Origin: Actinomadura sp. NBRC 104412
GTDB lineage: Bacteria; Actinomycetota; Actinomycetes; Streptosporangiales; Streptosporangiaceae
Assembly (NCBI RefSeq): GCF_030269515.1
Contig: NZ_BSTM01000010.1
Span: forward strand, 1 to 64,000
Length of the DNA: 64,000 nucleotides
Direction of reading: 5' to 3'
Position 1 is the stretch's first letter. Every line of letters starts with the position of its first letter. Below are positions 16,754-27,738 of this stretch, in pieces. The notes under the pieces are model-generated. The model had not been told where the DNA came from. It worked only from the letters and a program-made list of their open reading frames with translations, and made no database searches. The position numbers and the translations under genes are program-made.

Positions 16754-17374
16754 TTGGACACCGCGGTGCCGGGCCTGGTCCCCGGTCGCTGGACGATCGA
16801 CACGGCGCACTCGGAGATCGCCTTCACGATCCGGCATCTGATGACCACGGTCCGCGGCTCGTTCACCGAGTTCGAGGGCGAGCTGCACATCGCGGACGAC
16901 CCGCTGGGGTCCTGGGCCCGCGCCGAGATCGCGATGGCCTCGATCGACACGCGCAACGAGGAGCGGGACGCGCACGTGCGGTCGCCGGAGATCCTGGACG
17001 TGGCGCGCTTCCCGACGATGACCTTCCTCGGGACGCATGTGGAACGTGCCACGATCGGCCGGAGGGCGCGCACCCCCCGGTACCACCTGGACGGCGACCT
17101 CACGATCTGGGACGTGACCCGGCCGGTGCGGCTCCTGGTGGAGTTCCACGGCGTGGACGGCGATCCCGCCCTCGGCACCCGCGCGGGCTTCACCGCGACG
17201 ACCTCGCTGAGCCGCGCGGACTTCGGGATCGAGTTCAACATCCCGATGCAGGGCGACAAGCTGCTGCTGGGCGACACGATCGCGATCGAGCTGGAGATCC
17301 AGGCGGTGCTGGACGAGCCCACCGGCGCCCTCGGCCGCCCCGCCGCCGACCGGTCCGCCGGCGACGACTCCTGA
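16754..17374 (+). CDS. YceI-family lipid-binding protein
   Basis: A 206-residue YceI beta-barrel protein, the family that binds isoprenoid or fatty-acid lipids. The opening GRWTIDTAHSEIAFTIRHLM, the middle DVARFPTMTFL and FGIEFNIPM are family hallmarks. No signal peptide is seen, so it is probably cytoplasmic. The TTG start at 16754 is supported by the strong upstream GGGGGAGAAG; the frame is open far upstream but those sequences are antisense to the Usp gene. It shares its promoter region with the divergent Usp gene. Confidence 0.85.
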   Translation: MDTAVPGLVPGRWTIDTAHSEIAFTIRHLMTTVRGSFTEFEGELHIADDPLGSWARAEIAMASIDTRNEERDAHVRSPEILDVARFPTMTFLGTHVERATIGRRARTPRYHLDGDLTIWDVTRPVRLLVEFHGVDGDPALGTRAGFTATTSLSRADFGIEFNIPMQGDKLLLGDTIAIELEIQAVLDEPTGALGRPAADRSAGDDS

Positions 17375-17383
17375 CCGCGAGGC

Positions 17384-18292
17384 TCAGGGCGCCGGTCGCG
17401 AACGTGACCGGCGGATCAGCGCCAGCAGGTCCCGGGCGGGTCCGCTGGGACGGCGGCCCGCGGGCCACACGGCGCGCAGCGGACGGCTCAGGTCGAGGTC
17501 ATCGACGGGAACCGTGACCAGCCGCCCGCCGGAAAGCTCCCCGAAGACCGCGAGTTCGCTCACCACAGCCGGACCCGTGCCCGACACCGCCGCCGCCTTG
17601 AGTTCTGCGGTGGACGCCGGCTCGACCAACGGCCGCGCCGTCCCTCCGAAAGAGGCGAGAGCCCGATCGAGCACCGCACGCGTCCCGTCCGCGCGCAAGA
17701 TAAGGGAGACCGCGGCCAGTTCCTCGGCGCTCACTCCGCTGCGGCGCCGCGCCCAGGGGTGCCCGGAGGCGACCACCACGACCAGCCGGTCCGAGCCCAC
17801 GACCGTACCGCTGAGCCCCGCCAGATTGCGGGCGCCCTCCACGAACCCCAGATCCGCCTTGCCGAGCCTCACCTGTTCCGCCACGGTCGTGGAACCGGCG
17901 GTACGCAGCGTGATGGACGCATCGGGATACGTCGTGTCCAACGCGACCAGCCATCCGGGCAGCAGGTGTTCGGCCACGGTAGGGCTGGCCATGATGCGCA
18001 GCCCGCGCCTCTGGGGCAGGGCCGCGAGTCCCGCGTCCATCTCATGGGCCGCGTCCAGAACGCGCTGAGCCCACGTGGCCACCAGCGCGCCGGCCTCGGT
18101 GGGACGTGAACCGCGTGGCGACCGTTCGAGCAGCTCCACGCCCATCTGCCGTTCCATCGAGCGGATCCGGGCGCTGGCGGCGGGCTGGCTGACGCCGAGC
18201 TCGGCCGCCGCCCGGCCGACGCTGCCCAGCCGGATCACGGCGAGCAGCAACTCCAGGGCGCCGAGGTCGGGCACGCGGTGCGGGACGGCCAC
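17384..18292 (-). CDS. LysR-family transcriptional regulator
   Basis: A 302-residue LysR protein with an N-terminal winged helix-turn-helix (LGSVGRAAAELGVSQPAASARIRSMERQMG, in parts) and a C-terminal periplasmic-binding-like effector domain. It is convergent with the YceI gene (9 bp between stops). The GTG start is weakly supported. No obvious target gene is divergent from it, so its regulon is unknown. Confidence 0.87.
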   Translation of the reverse strand: MAVPHRVPDLGALELLLAVIRLGSVGRAAAELGVSQPAASARIRSMERQMGVELLERSPRGSRPTEAGALVATWAQRVLDAAHEMDAGLAALPQRRGLRIMASPTVAEHLLPGWLVALDTTYPDASITLRTAGSTTVAEQVRLGKADLGFVEGARNLAGLSGTVVGSDRLVVVVASGHPWARRRSGVSAEELAAVSLILRADGTRAVLDRALASFGGTARPLVEPASTAELKAAAVSGTGPAVVSELAVFGELSGGRLVTVPVDDLDLSRPLRAVWPAGRRPSGPARDLLALIRRSRSRPAP

Positions 18293-18358
18293 CGCTCCAT
18301 CCTAAGCAGCACTCATAAGCCCGTCTTATGTCTCGCCGGTTTCAGGGGCCTGCCCCGC

Positions 18359-18892
18359 CTACGCGCCCGTGCGGCCGTCGATGAGCTCCCGCGCGGCGTC
18401 CAGATGGCCCAGGTGCCGCGCGTACTCCTGGAGCAGGTGGAACAGGATCCAGATCAGCGAGGTCGGGCGGTCGTCGGAGAAGCGGGGGCCGGGCGGCGCG
18501 ACGCTGTCCAGCGGGGCGCCGGCGACGATCTCCCTGGACCGCTCGCAGGTCGCCAGGAACTCGGCCCGGATGTCCTCGAAGCCTTCGTCCTCGGGCACGT
18601 GCCAGGGCTCGTCCCGGGTGCGCTCTCCGGGTCCGCGATCGCCCCACGGCCGCTCCACCGGCTCGCCTGCGAATCCCCACTGGAGCCAGCGGATCTCCAC
18701 ATAGGTCAGGTGCTTGAACAGCTCCAGTGGCGTCCAGCCGGACGGCAGGGTCGCGGTGCGGAGCTGCTCGTCCGAGAGGCCGTCGAGTTTGCGCAGCAGG
18801 GCCTTCCGGTAGTAGTCGAGATAGCCGTTCAGCAGGTCGCGCGGGTCGGTGAGGTGGCCCGGAGGCTCGGCGGCCGGGGTCGCGTCGGTCAT
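18359..18892 (-). CDS. DinB-family (DUF664) protein
   Basis: A 177-residue four-helix-bundle protein of the DinB/DUF664 group, recognisable from LLNGYLDYYRKALLRKLDGL, the His in LFKHLTYVEIRWLQ, and the C-terminal LLQEYARHLGHLDAAREL. These histidines form the metal site of the family. Many members are mycothiol-dependent or uncharacterised enzymes; no substrate can be given. It is divergent from the LLM flavoenzyme gene. Confidence 0.82.
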   Translation of the reverse strand: MTDATPAAEPPGHLTDPRDLLNGYLDYYRKALLRKLDGLSDEQLRTATLPSGWTPLELFKHLTYVEIRWLQWGFAGEPVERPWGDRGPGERTRDEPWHVPEDEGFEDIRAEFLATCERSREIVAGAPLDSVAPPGPRFSDDRPTSLIWILFHLLQEYARHLGHLDAARELIDGRTGA

Positions 18893-18949
18893 GGCGCAGG
18901 AGCCTATCCCGTCAGGAATAGGCGACCGCGTCTCCCGGTTCCTGTAGTC

Positions 18950-18967
18950 TAGTTGAAACTTCTACTA
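18950..18967. promoter_or_regulatory. Palindromic operator upstream of the LLM oxidoreductase
   Basis: An 18-bp imperfect palindrome TAGTTGAA-ac-TTCTACTA (15 or 16 of 16 arm bases pair, depending on one mismatch) overlaps a -10-like TACTAT (18963-18968). The GTG start is at 18984, preceded by GAGGGGG. The palindrome suits a MarR-type dimer; an OhrR-like MarR gene lies 1.9 kb away. Confidence 0.55.
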
Positions 18968-18983
18968 TTCGAGGGGGTCCGGC

Positions 18984-20135
18984 GTGCAGTTCGGAGTCTT
19001 CACCGTCGGCGACGTGACCACCGACCCGACGAACGGCCGCACGCCGACCGAGGCGGAGCGGATCAAGGCGATGGTGGCCATCGCGCTCAAGGCCGAGGAG
19101 GTCGGCCTGGACGTCTTCGCCACCGGAGAGCACCACAACCCGCCGTTCGTGCCGTCGTCCCCGACCACCATGCTCGGCTACGTCGCGGCCCGTACCGAGC
19201 GGCTGATCCTGTCCACGGCGACCACGCTGATCACCACCAACGACCCGGTCAAGATCGCCGAGGACTACGCGATGCTCCAGCACCTGGCCGACGGCCGGGT
19301 CGACCTGATGATGGGACGCGGCAACACCGGGCCGGTCTACCCCTGGTTCGGCAAGGACATCCGCGACGGCATCCCGCTGGCCATCGAGAACTACCACCTG
19401 CTGCACCGGTTGTGGCGGGAGGACGTGGTCGACTGGGAGGGCAGGTACCGCACGCCGCTCCAGTCCTTCACCTCCACCCCGCGCCCGCTGGACGGCGTCC
19501 CGCCGTTCGTGTGGCACGGCTCGATCCGCAGCCCGCAGATCGCCGAGCAGGCCGCCTACTACGGCGACGGCTTCTTCGCCAACAACATCTTCTGGCCCAA
19601 GGAGCACTTCCAGCGGCTGATCGAGCTGTACCGGCGGCGGTTCGAGCACTACGGGCACGGCCGGGCCGACCAGGCGTACGTGGGCCTGGGCGGGCAGGTG
19701 TTCATGCGGAAGAACTCCCAGGACGCGGTCAGGGAGTTTCGGCCCTACTTCGACAACGCCCCGGTCTACGGCCACGGACCCTCCCTTGAGGAGTTCACCG
19801 CGGAGACCCCGCTGACCGTGGGCAGCCCGCAGCAGGTGATCGACCGGACGCTGGGCTTCCGTGAAGCGTTCGGCGACTACCAGCGGCAGCTGTTCCTGAT
19901 GGACCACGCCGGGCTGCCGCTGAAGACCGTCCTGGAACAGCTCGACATCTTGGGCGAGGAGGTCGTGCCGGTGCTGCGCCGCGAGTTCGAGTCGCTGCGT
20001 CCCGCGCACGTCCCGGCCCATGCGCCCACCCACGCCGAACTGGCCGCGGCGATGGCCGGCCGGGCGCCCGTGGTCCGCGCGGACCCGTACGCCGACGTGG
20101 CGCCGTCCGAGGAGCTGCTGAACGGCGGTGCGTGA
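18984..20135 (+). CDS. LLM-class flavin-dependent oxidoreductase
   Basis: A 383-residue luciferase-like monooxygenase-fold protein (MQFGVFTVGDVT, GLDVFATGEHHNPPF, VDLMMGRGNTGPVYPWFGKD), which binds FMN or F420. The GTG start has a strong ribosome site (GAGGGGG). A palindrome in its promoter suggests tight repression. It overlaps or closely precedes an XRE-cupin regulator gene, so the pair may be co-regulated. The substrate is unknown. Confidence 0.85.
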   Translation: MQFGVFTVGDVTTDPTNGRTPTEAERIKAMVAIALKAEEVGLDVFATGEHHNPPFVPSSPTTMLGYVAARTERLILSTATTLITTNDPVKIAEDYAMLQHLADGRVDLMMGRGNTGPVYPWFGKDIRDGIPLAIENYHLLHRLWREDVVDWEGRYRTPLQSFTSTPRPLDGVPPFVWHGSIRSPQIAEQAAYYGDGFFANNIFWPKEHFQRLIELYRRRFEHYGHGRADQAYVGLGGQVFMRKNSQDAVREFRPYFDNAPVYGHGPSLEEFTAETPLTVGSPQQVIDRTLGFREAFGDYQRQLFLMDHAGLPLKTVLEQLDILGEEVVPVLRREFESLRPAHVPAHAPTHAELAAAMAGRAPVVRADPYADVAPSEELLNGGA

Positions 20136-20181
20136 GCCCACGGCGACCCCGCGCCGCCGTTCCGGCAACCCCTTGGATGAA

Positions 20182-20790
20182 ATGGTGTCCATGGACGAAC
20201 GATCGCCGGAGATCGCCGACGTGCTCGCCGGGGTCGGCCCGCGGTTGCGCGACCTGCGGACCAGGCGGGGGGTCACTCTGGCCGACCTCTCCGAGAGCAC
20301 CGGCATCTCCAAGAGCACGCTGTCCCGCCTGGAGTCCGGGCGCCGGCGCGCCACGCTGGAGCTGCTGCTGCCGATCGCCCGGGCGCACCGCGTACCGCTG
20401 GACGAGCTGGTCGGCGCGCCCGAGACCGGCGATCCGCGGGTGCGGATCCCGCCGCGCGTGCTGCCCGGCCGGACCGTGATCCCGCTGACCCGGCAGCCCG
20501 GCGCCCTCCAGGCGTACAAGATGGTGATCGAGCCGAGCCACGGTACGCCCGACCCGCAGACGCACGAGGGCTACGAGTGGATGTACGTGCTGGCGGGACG
20601 GCTCCGGCTGGTCCTGGCCGAGCACGACCTGGTGCTGAAGGCGGGCGAGGCGGCCGAGTTCGACACCCGTGTCCCGCACTGGTTCGGCGCCGCGGGGGAC
20701 GAGCCCGTGGAGATCCTGAGCCTGTTCGGCCGCCAGGGCGAGCGCATGCACGTCCGGGCCAGGCCACGGCGCGCGGCCGGGAAGGGCTGA
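20182..20790 (+). CDS. XRE-family regulator with C-terminal cupin domain
   Basis: About 202 residues: an N-terminal helix-turn-helix (RLRDLRTRRGVTLADLSEST, KSTLSRLESGRR) and a C-terminal cupin_2 sensor (EGYEWMYVLAGRLRLVLAEH). Such proteins regulate small-molecule metabolism. Start choice is uncertain: GTG at 20128 would overlap the LLM gene, and ATGs at 20182 and 20191 are both plausible; the ATG at 20182 has GGATGAA immediately upstream. It is encoded directly downstream of the LLM flavoenzyme. Confidence 0.82.
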   Translation: MVSMDERSPEIADVLAGVGPRLRDLRTRRGVTLADLSESTGISKSTLSRLESGRRRATLELLLPIARAHRVPLDELVGAPETGDPRVRIPPRVLPGRTVIPLTRQPGALQAYKMVIEPSHGTPDPQTHEGYEWMYVLAGRLRLVLAEHDLVLKAGEAAEFDTRVPHWFGAAGDEPVEILSLFGRQGERMHVRARPRRAAGKG

Positions 20791-20806
20791 GCCCGGGGCG
20801 CGGCGA

Positions 20807-21280
20807 TCAGGCGTTGGTGGCGTCGAGGCGCTCGGTCAGCTTGAGCAGCATGCCGCGCAGGTCGCGCAGCTCGTCCGTGCCGAGGCCCGACGCCTCCATG
20901 ACGCGGGGCGGCACGGCGGCGGCCCTCTCCCTGAGCGCGGCGCCCTCGGCGGTCAGGTGCACCGACACCGAGCGCTCGTCCTGGCGGCCGCGCCGCCGCT
21001 CCACCAGGCCCGCCGACTCCAGCCGTTTGACCAGCGGTGACAGCGTGCCCGAATCGAGGCGCAGGCGGGCGCCCAGATCCTTGACGGTGAGCCCGTCCGA
21101 CTCCCAGAGCGTGAGCATCACCAGGTACTGCGGATAGGTCAGGCCCAGGTCGCGCAGCAGCGACCGGTACAGGGCGTCGAAGGCCCGCGAGGTGGCGTGC
21201 AGCGCGAAGCACACCTGGTTGTCGAGCCTCAGCATCTCCTCCGCCGGGAGTGCCGGGAGGTCGGGTGCGCGGGCGTTCAT
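20807..21280 (-). CDS. MarR-family regulator, OhrR-like
   Basis: A 157-residue MarR protein with a winged helix (LTVKDLGARLRLDSGTLSPLVKRLE). The N-terminal segment LDNQVCFALHATSRAFDALYRSLL and LGLTYPQYLVMLTLWE match the OhrR branch, whose reactive Cys (here in NQVCFAL) senses organic hydroperoxides. No ohr peroxidase gene is adjacent. Its own upstream region contains AATTGAAT on the minus strand, similar to OhrR half sites. The nearby LLM promoter palindrome is another possible target. Confidence 0.82.
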   Translation of the reverse strand: MNARAPDLPALPAEEMLRLDNQVCFALHATSRAFDALYRSLLRDLGLTYPQYLVMLTLWESDGLTVKDLGARLRLDSGTLSPLVKRLESAGLVERRRGRQDERSVSVHLTAEGAALRERAAAVPPRVMEASGLGTDELRDLRGMLLKLTERLDATNA

Positions 21281-21426
21281 GCCAGCGAGTCTACGGCCTC
21301 CGGGCGGTTACCTGGACGTCCATTCAATTGCCCGCAACCGGGATGTCCGGGTCTGCGGCGGGACAGGGCAATCTGACTGTCCGTCATCGATCGACTGCCG
21401 TACGTTGCACGGGAGACGTCGAGTGA

Positions 21427-23640
<2,214 letters not shown>

Positions 23641-23661
23641 GGCGGCGCGCCCGGCGCCGCC
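23641..23661 (+). terminator. GC hairpin after geosmin synthase
   Basis: A 7-bp inverted repeat GGCGGCG (23641-23647) / CGCCGCC (23655-23661) with a 7-nt loop starts immediately after the stop codon. A T-tract is absent. Confidence 0.45.
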
Positions 23662-23764
23662 CGGCACCCGCTCCCGCGATTCTGGAATGCCGTTCAGTAA
23701 CCTGGAGGCGGAAGCGACCCGGGGAGCGGCGGGTGGCGCGGGGAGAGACGGGCATGGGCAGCTG

Positions 23765-24403
23765 ATGGCACGCAAGGCGAGCGGCCGGGCGGGGGAGGGC
23801 TCCTGGCGGTGGGGCCGCACGGCCGAGACCCGCCGGGGGATGCTGGAGGCGGCCTGCGAGGTCTTCGTCGAGCAGGGCTTCGCCGAGGCGAGCGTGGCCG
23901 AGATCGTGGAACGCGCCGGGTCCAGCGTCGGCAGCCTCTACCACCACTTCGGCGGCAAGAGCGAGCTGTTCCTGGCGCTGTTCGAGGACCACCAGGACGA
24001 GCAGGACGCGCTGGCGTCGGGGGCCGTGGCCAAGGCGCGGGCGGCCGGCGAGGAGGACCCGCTGGAGCTGTTCGTCCACGGCGCGCGGGCGTACCTGCGC
24101 GGCTGCTGGGAGCGGCGCGACCTCGTCCGGCTGTTCATGGACGGCGACGCGCCGCCCGGGTTCGAGCTGGTCCGCCGCACCAGGACGCGGGAGTGGGTCC
24201 GGCGGAACGCCATCCTCCTGCGCGCCGGGACGGAGCCCGAGGACCGCGTCGTCGTGGCCGTCCTCACCACCGTGATCGGCGAGGCGGGCCGGGAGGTCGC
24301 CGGGTGCGAGTCGCCGGCCGAGGCGTCCAGGGTCATCGGTACCGCGCTGGAGCTGATCCGCCGCCTCGACCCTCTCGCCGCGCCCCGCGTCCCCGACGCC
24401 TGA
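23765..24403 (+). CDS. TetR-family transcriptional regulator
   Basis: A 212-residue TetR protein: a helix-turn-helix in residues about 20-65 (RRGMLEAACEVFVEQGFAEASVAEIV, GSSVGSLYHHFGGKSELFLALF, in parts), then an all-helical ligand domain. The ATG at 23765 (MARKASGRAGEG) is chosen over the in-frame ATG at 23687 because it gives the usual short basic N-terminus. Its target is unknown; the zinc dehydrogenase gene downstream is a candidate. Confidence 0.85.
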   Translation: MARKASGRAGEGSWRWGRTAETRRGMLEAACEVFVEQGFAEASVAEIVERAGSSVGSLYHHFGGKSELFLALFEDHQDEQDALASGAVAKARAAGEEDPLELFVHGARAYLRGCWERRDLVRLFMDGDAPPGFELVRRTRTREWVRRNAILLRAGTEPEDRVVVAVLTTVIGEAGREVAGCESPAEASRVIGTALELIRRLDPLAAPRVPDA

Positions 24404-24530
24404 CGCGACCCCCCGGCTCCGGCTCACCGGTACGGGCGGCGGCAGGTTTCGCGCGCCCCCGCAGGGTAGGGCGGCGGACGGTCAGTCCTCTGGTCCGCCG
24501 GGCGCGGGCCCGACCGCGGGAGGTCCGAGC

Positions 24531-25712
24531 ATGAAGGCGCTCACCTGGCACGGCAGGCGCGACGTGCGCGTGGAGTCGGTGCCGGATCCGGAGCTCAAGG
24601 AGCCCACCGACGCGATCATCCGTGTCACCAGCACCGCGATCTGCGGGTCCGACCTGCATCTGTACGAGGTGCTGGGGCCGTTCATGGGCGAGGGCGACAT
24701 CCTCGGCCACGAGCCGATGGGGATCGTGGAGGAGGTCGGCTCGGCGGTCGCGGACCTCCGACCGGGGGACCGGGTGGTGATCCCCTTCAACATCGCCTGC
24801 GGCCACTGCCACATGTGCGATCGGAAGCTGTACGCGCAGTGCGAGACCACGCAGGTGCGCGAGCACGGGATGGGCGCGGCCCTGTTCGGCTACACCAAGC
24901 TTTACGGCCAGGTCCCGGGCGGGCAGGCCGAGTACCTGCGGGTGCCGCAGGCCCAGTTCGGGCCGATCAAGGTGCCCGAGGGGCCGCCCGACGACCGGTT
25001 CCTGTACCTGTCGGACGTGCTTCCCACGGCCTGGCAGGGCGTGGAGTTCGCGGACGTCCCGGACGGCGGCAGCGTCGCGGTGCTGGGGCTGGGACCGGTA
25101 GGCCAGATGTGCGCGCGTATCGCCCGGCACCGCGGCCACACCGTGATCGGCGTGGACCGGGTGCCCGAGCGGCTCGACCTGGCCGGCGCGCACGGCATCG
25201 AGGTGATCGACGAGTCCGACGCCGACGACCTGGGGGACGCGGTGCGGGAGCTCACCGGGGGCCGCGGCACCGACGCGGTGGTCGAGGCGGTCGGCATGGA
25301 GGCGCACGGCTCCCCCGCCGCCAAGGCCGCGCACACCCTCATCGGGCTGATGCCGGACCGGGCGGCGGCGCCGATGATGACACGGGTCGGCATGGACCGG
25401 AGGGCCGCGCTGCTCCAGGCGATCGAGGTCGTCCGCCGCGGCGGCACGGTCTCGATCCTCGGCGTGTACGGCGGGATGACCGATCCGCTGCCCATGATGC
25501 GGATCTTCGACAAGGGCGTCACGCTGCGGATGGGGCAGGCCCATGTCAGGCGGTGGGTGGACGACCTGATGCCGCTGGTGGCCGACGACTCCGACCCGCT
25601 GGGCGTGGAGGGGCTGGCCACCCACCACCTGCCGTTGGACGAGGGACCGCACGGATACGAGATCTTCCAGAAGAAGCAGGACGGCGCCGTGAAGGTCGTC
25701 CTGAACCCCTGA
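24531..25712 (+). CDS. Zinc-dependent alcohol/formaldehyde dehydrogenase-like protein
   Basis: A 393-residue medium-chain dehydrogenase of the glutathione-independent formaldehyde dehydrogenase-like group. Catalytic zinc ligands are in AICGSDLHLYE and LGHEPMG. The structural-zinc cysteines occur in NIACGHCHMCDRKLYAQC. The NAD(P) motif is VAVLGLGPVGQM. The ATG has a good ribosome site (GGGAGG, 8 bp away). The substrate cannot be told from the sequence. Confidence 0.85.
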   Translation: MKALTWHGRRDVRVESVPDPELKEPTDAIIRVTSTAICGSDLHLYEVLGPFMGEGDILGHEPMGIVEEVGSAVADLRPGDRVVIPFNIACGHCHMCDRKLYAQCETTQVREHGMGAALFGYTKLYGQVPGGQAEYLRVPQAQFGPIKVPEGPPDDRFLYLSDVLPTAWQGVEFADVPDGGSVAVLGLGPVGQMCARIARHRGHTVIGVDRVPERLDLAGAHGIEVIDESDADDLGDAVRELTGGRGTDAVVEAVGMEAHGSPAAKAAHTLIGLMPDRAAAPMMTRVGMDRRAALLQAIEVVRRGGTVSILGVYGGMTDPLPMMRIFDKGVTLRMGQAHVRRWVDDLMPLVADDSDPLGVEGLATHHLPLDEGPHGYEIFQKKQDGAVKVVLNP

Positions 25713-25773
25713 CCGTTCCCGGCGGTGGAAACCCGGCCCGGATGAAACGGTGCCCATGGGGTACCGGTGGTCC

Positions 25774-26805
25774 ATGCGTTCCGCGATCCTGGACATCGGC
25801 TCCAACTCCGCCCATCTGAAGACCGTCGACCTGGAACCGGGAGAGCCTGTCCGGACGGTGCGCTCGGCCAAGCGGCCGACCAGGCTGGCCGAGTCGATCA
25901 CGCCGGACGGCCGGATCGGTGTCGAGGCGGTCGGCCGGCTGGGCTGGGCGGTGGCGGCCGCGCTCGACCTGGCCCGCTGGGACGGCGCGGACGAGCTGAT
26001 CGCCTTCGCCACCTCGGCGCTGCGGGACGCGACCGACCGCGAGGAGATCATGGCCCTGCTGGAGGACCGCACCGGGCTGGCGCCGGCGTTCCTCTCCGGG
26101 GAGGACGAGGCGCGGCTGACGTTCCTGGCGGTCCGCTCCTGGTACGGCTGGTCGGCGGGCCCGCTGCTGCTGGCCGACATCGGGGGCGGCTCGCTGGAGA
26201 TCGCCGCCGGGGACGGCGCCGAGCCCGGGTACGCGGTCTCGCTGCCGCTGGGCGCCGGGCGGCTCACCCGCGAGCACCTGCCCGGAGACCCGCCGTGCCG
26301 CGAGGACGTCGAGCGGCTGCGCCTGCTCGTGCGCGAACGGCTGGCGGCCTTCCTGCCGCCCGACCCCGGCGACCTGTGGACGGGGCGTTCCGGCAAGGGC
26401 CGGGGCGGAGGACGGGCGATCGCCACGTCCAGGACCTTCACGCAGCTCGCGAAGCTGACCGGCGGCCGTGACGCGGAGGGCCGCCGCGTCCTGCGGCTCA
26501 AGGCGGTCCGGGACCAGATCCCGCGCCTCGCCGCGCTGGACGCCGCCGGCCGGGCGAGGCTGAAGGGCGTGTCGGCGTCCCGCGCCCGGCAGATCCTCGC
26601 GGGCGCCGTGATCGCCGAGGCGACCATGCGGCACCTGGGCGTGCGCCGCCTGGAGATCTGCCCGTGGGCGCTGCGCGAGGGCATCGCCATCCGCCGCCTC
26701 CAGCAGCTCGGCGGCCGGGGTCCGTGCCGTGACGACATCGCCCATCTGCTGTTTCCGCTGCCCGAGGAACGCGCCCGGCTGGAGGCCGTGGGCAGCGCCC
26801 GCTAG
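25774..26805 (+). CDS. Ppx/GppA-family phosphatase
   Basis: A 343-residue protein of the actin-fold Ppx/GppA family (exopolyphosphatase/pppGpp phosphohydrolase). The first phosphate loop is LDIGSNSAHL and the second LLADIGGGSLEIAAG. Length fits the short actinobacterial Ppx form without the C-terminal HD domain. ATG 25774 (MRSAILDIGS) is preferred over ATG 25756 because it starts directly at the domain. It may affect polyphosphate or stringent-response signalling. Confidence 0.87.
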   Translation: MRSAILDIGSNSAHLKTVDLEPGEPVRTVRSAKRPTRLAESITPDGRIGVEAVGRLGWAVAAALDLARWDGADELIAFATSALRDATDREEIMALLEDRTGLAPAFLSGEDEARLTFLAVRSWYGWSAGPLLLADIGGGSLEIAAGDGAEPGYAVSLPLGAGRLTREHLPGDPPCREDVERLRLLVRERLAAFLPPDPGDLWTGRSGKGRGGGRAIATSRTFTQLAKLTGGRDAEGRRVLRLKAVRDQIPRLAALDAAGRARLKGVSASRARQILAGAVIAEATMRHLGVRRLEICPWALREGIAIRRLQQLGGRGPCRDDIAHLLFPLPEERARLEAVGSAR

Positions 26806-26827
26806 CGCGCCGGGAACGGGACGCGGC

Positions 26828-26875
26828 TTTACAGCCGGGGCGTTCGCGCGCTAACGTACAACCAAATGGTTGTAC
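26828..26875 (+). promoter_or_regulatory. Leaderless promoter and ArsR operator covering the start codon
   Basis: TTTACA (26828-26833) and TAACGT (26852-26857) are spaced by 18 bp. A perfect 9+2+9 palindrome, GTACAACCAAATGGTTGTAC (26856-26875), begins inside the -10 element and contains the ATG at 26866. Transcription would therefore start at or next to the start codon, and repressor binding would block the promoter directly. Confidence 0.75.
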
Positions 26876-27240
26876 GAGAACCGGACGGCGAGGTCGTGGA
26901 CCGGTGGTTCCACGCGCTCGCCGACGCCACCCGCCGCGACATCCTGCGCCGGTGCATCGAGGACCGGCCGTCGGTGTCACGGCTGGCCGAGCTCTACCCG
27001 ATGAGCTTCGCCGCCGTGCAGAAGCACGTCGCGGTCCTGGAGCGAGCCGGTCTGGTCACCAAGGAGCGCCGCGGAAGGGAGCAGCTCGTGCGCACCGACC
27101 CTGATGCGGTACGCCGGGCGCGGCAGGTCCTCGACGGGCTGGAGGCGACCTGGCGTGCGCGGGTGGACCAGATGTCCGGCCTGCTCGCCCAGGACCCCGA
27201 CGCACCGGAGCACGACACGGAGAGAGGAACGGATAGATGA
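26866..27240 (+). CDS. ArsR-family regulator
   Basis: A 124-residue winged-helix protein (WFHALADATRRDILRRCIED, SFAAVQKHVAVLERAGLV) lacking the Cys metal-sensing motif of true ArsR/SmtB. It belongs to the subgroup paired with SRPBCC proteins. Its ATG lies inside a perfect 20-bp palindrome, which implies autorepression and a leaderless transcript. It overlaps the SRPBCC gene by ATGA. Confidence 0.88.
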   Translation: MVVREPDGEVVDRWFHALADATRRDILRRCIEDRPSVSRLAELYPMSFAAVQKHVAVLERAGLVTKERRGREQLVRTDPDAVRRARQVLDGLEATWRARVDQMSGLLAQDPDAPEHDTERGTDR

Positions 27241-27725
27241 GCATCACGAGCCTGGACAAGGACCTCGATGCGCTGACCCTGAGGCTGACCGCCGAGTTCG
27301 ACGCACCCGTCGAGCGGGTGTGGCGGCTGTGGTCGGATCCGCGGCGGCTCGAGCGCTGGTGGGGGCCGCCGACCTACCCCGCCACCGTGGAGGAGCACGA
27401 CCTGACGCCCGGCGGCGAGGTCACCTACTACATGACCGGACCGGACGGCGATAAGGCCCATGGCTACTGGCGGATCACCGCGGTCGAGCCGCCCCGCTCC
27501 CTGGAGTTCGTCGACGGCTTCGCCGACCAGGACGGCAGGCCCGCCGAGGACATGCCCACCAACACGACCCGGGTGCGGCTCACCGGCCGCGGCGACGGCG
27601 GCACCCGGATGGAGCTCCAGTCGGTGTTCGACTCCCGTGACCATATGGAACAGCTGATGAAGATGGGCATGGCCGAGGGCCTGCGGGCGGCGGTCGGCCA
27701 GATCGACGGCCTGCTCGCCGCCTGA
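27237..27725 (+). CDS. SRPBCC (AHSA1-like) domain protein
   Basis: A 162-residue START-like helix-grip protein (LTAEFDAPVERVWRLWSDPRRLERWWGPP), the standard partner of the small ArsR proteins. Such pairs are widespread; the SRPBCC member may bind a hydrophobic ligand, but its function is not established. It is co-transcribed with the ArsR gene and convergent with the M20 amidohydrolase gene, 13 bp between stops. Confidence 0.88.
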   Translation: MSITSLDKDLDALTLRLTAEFDAPVERVWRLWSDPRRLERWWGPPTYPATVEEHDLTPGGEVTYYMTGPDGDKAHGYWRITAVEPPRSLEFVDGFADQDGRPAEDMPTNTTRVRLTGRGDGGTRMELQSVFDSRDHMEQLMKMGMAEGLRAAVGQIDGLLAA

Positions 27726-27738
27726 GGATCCGCCGCCC

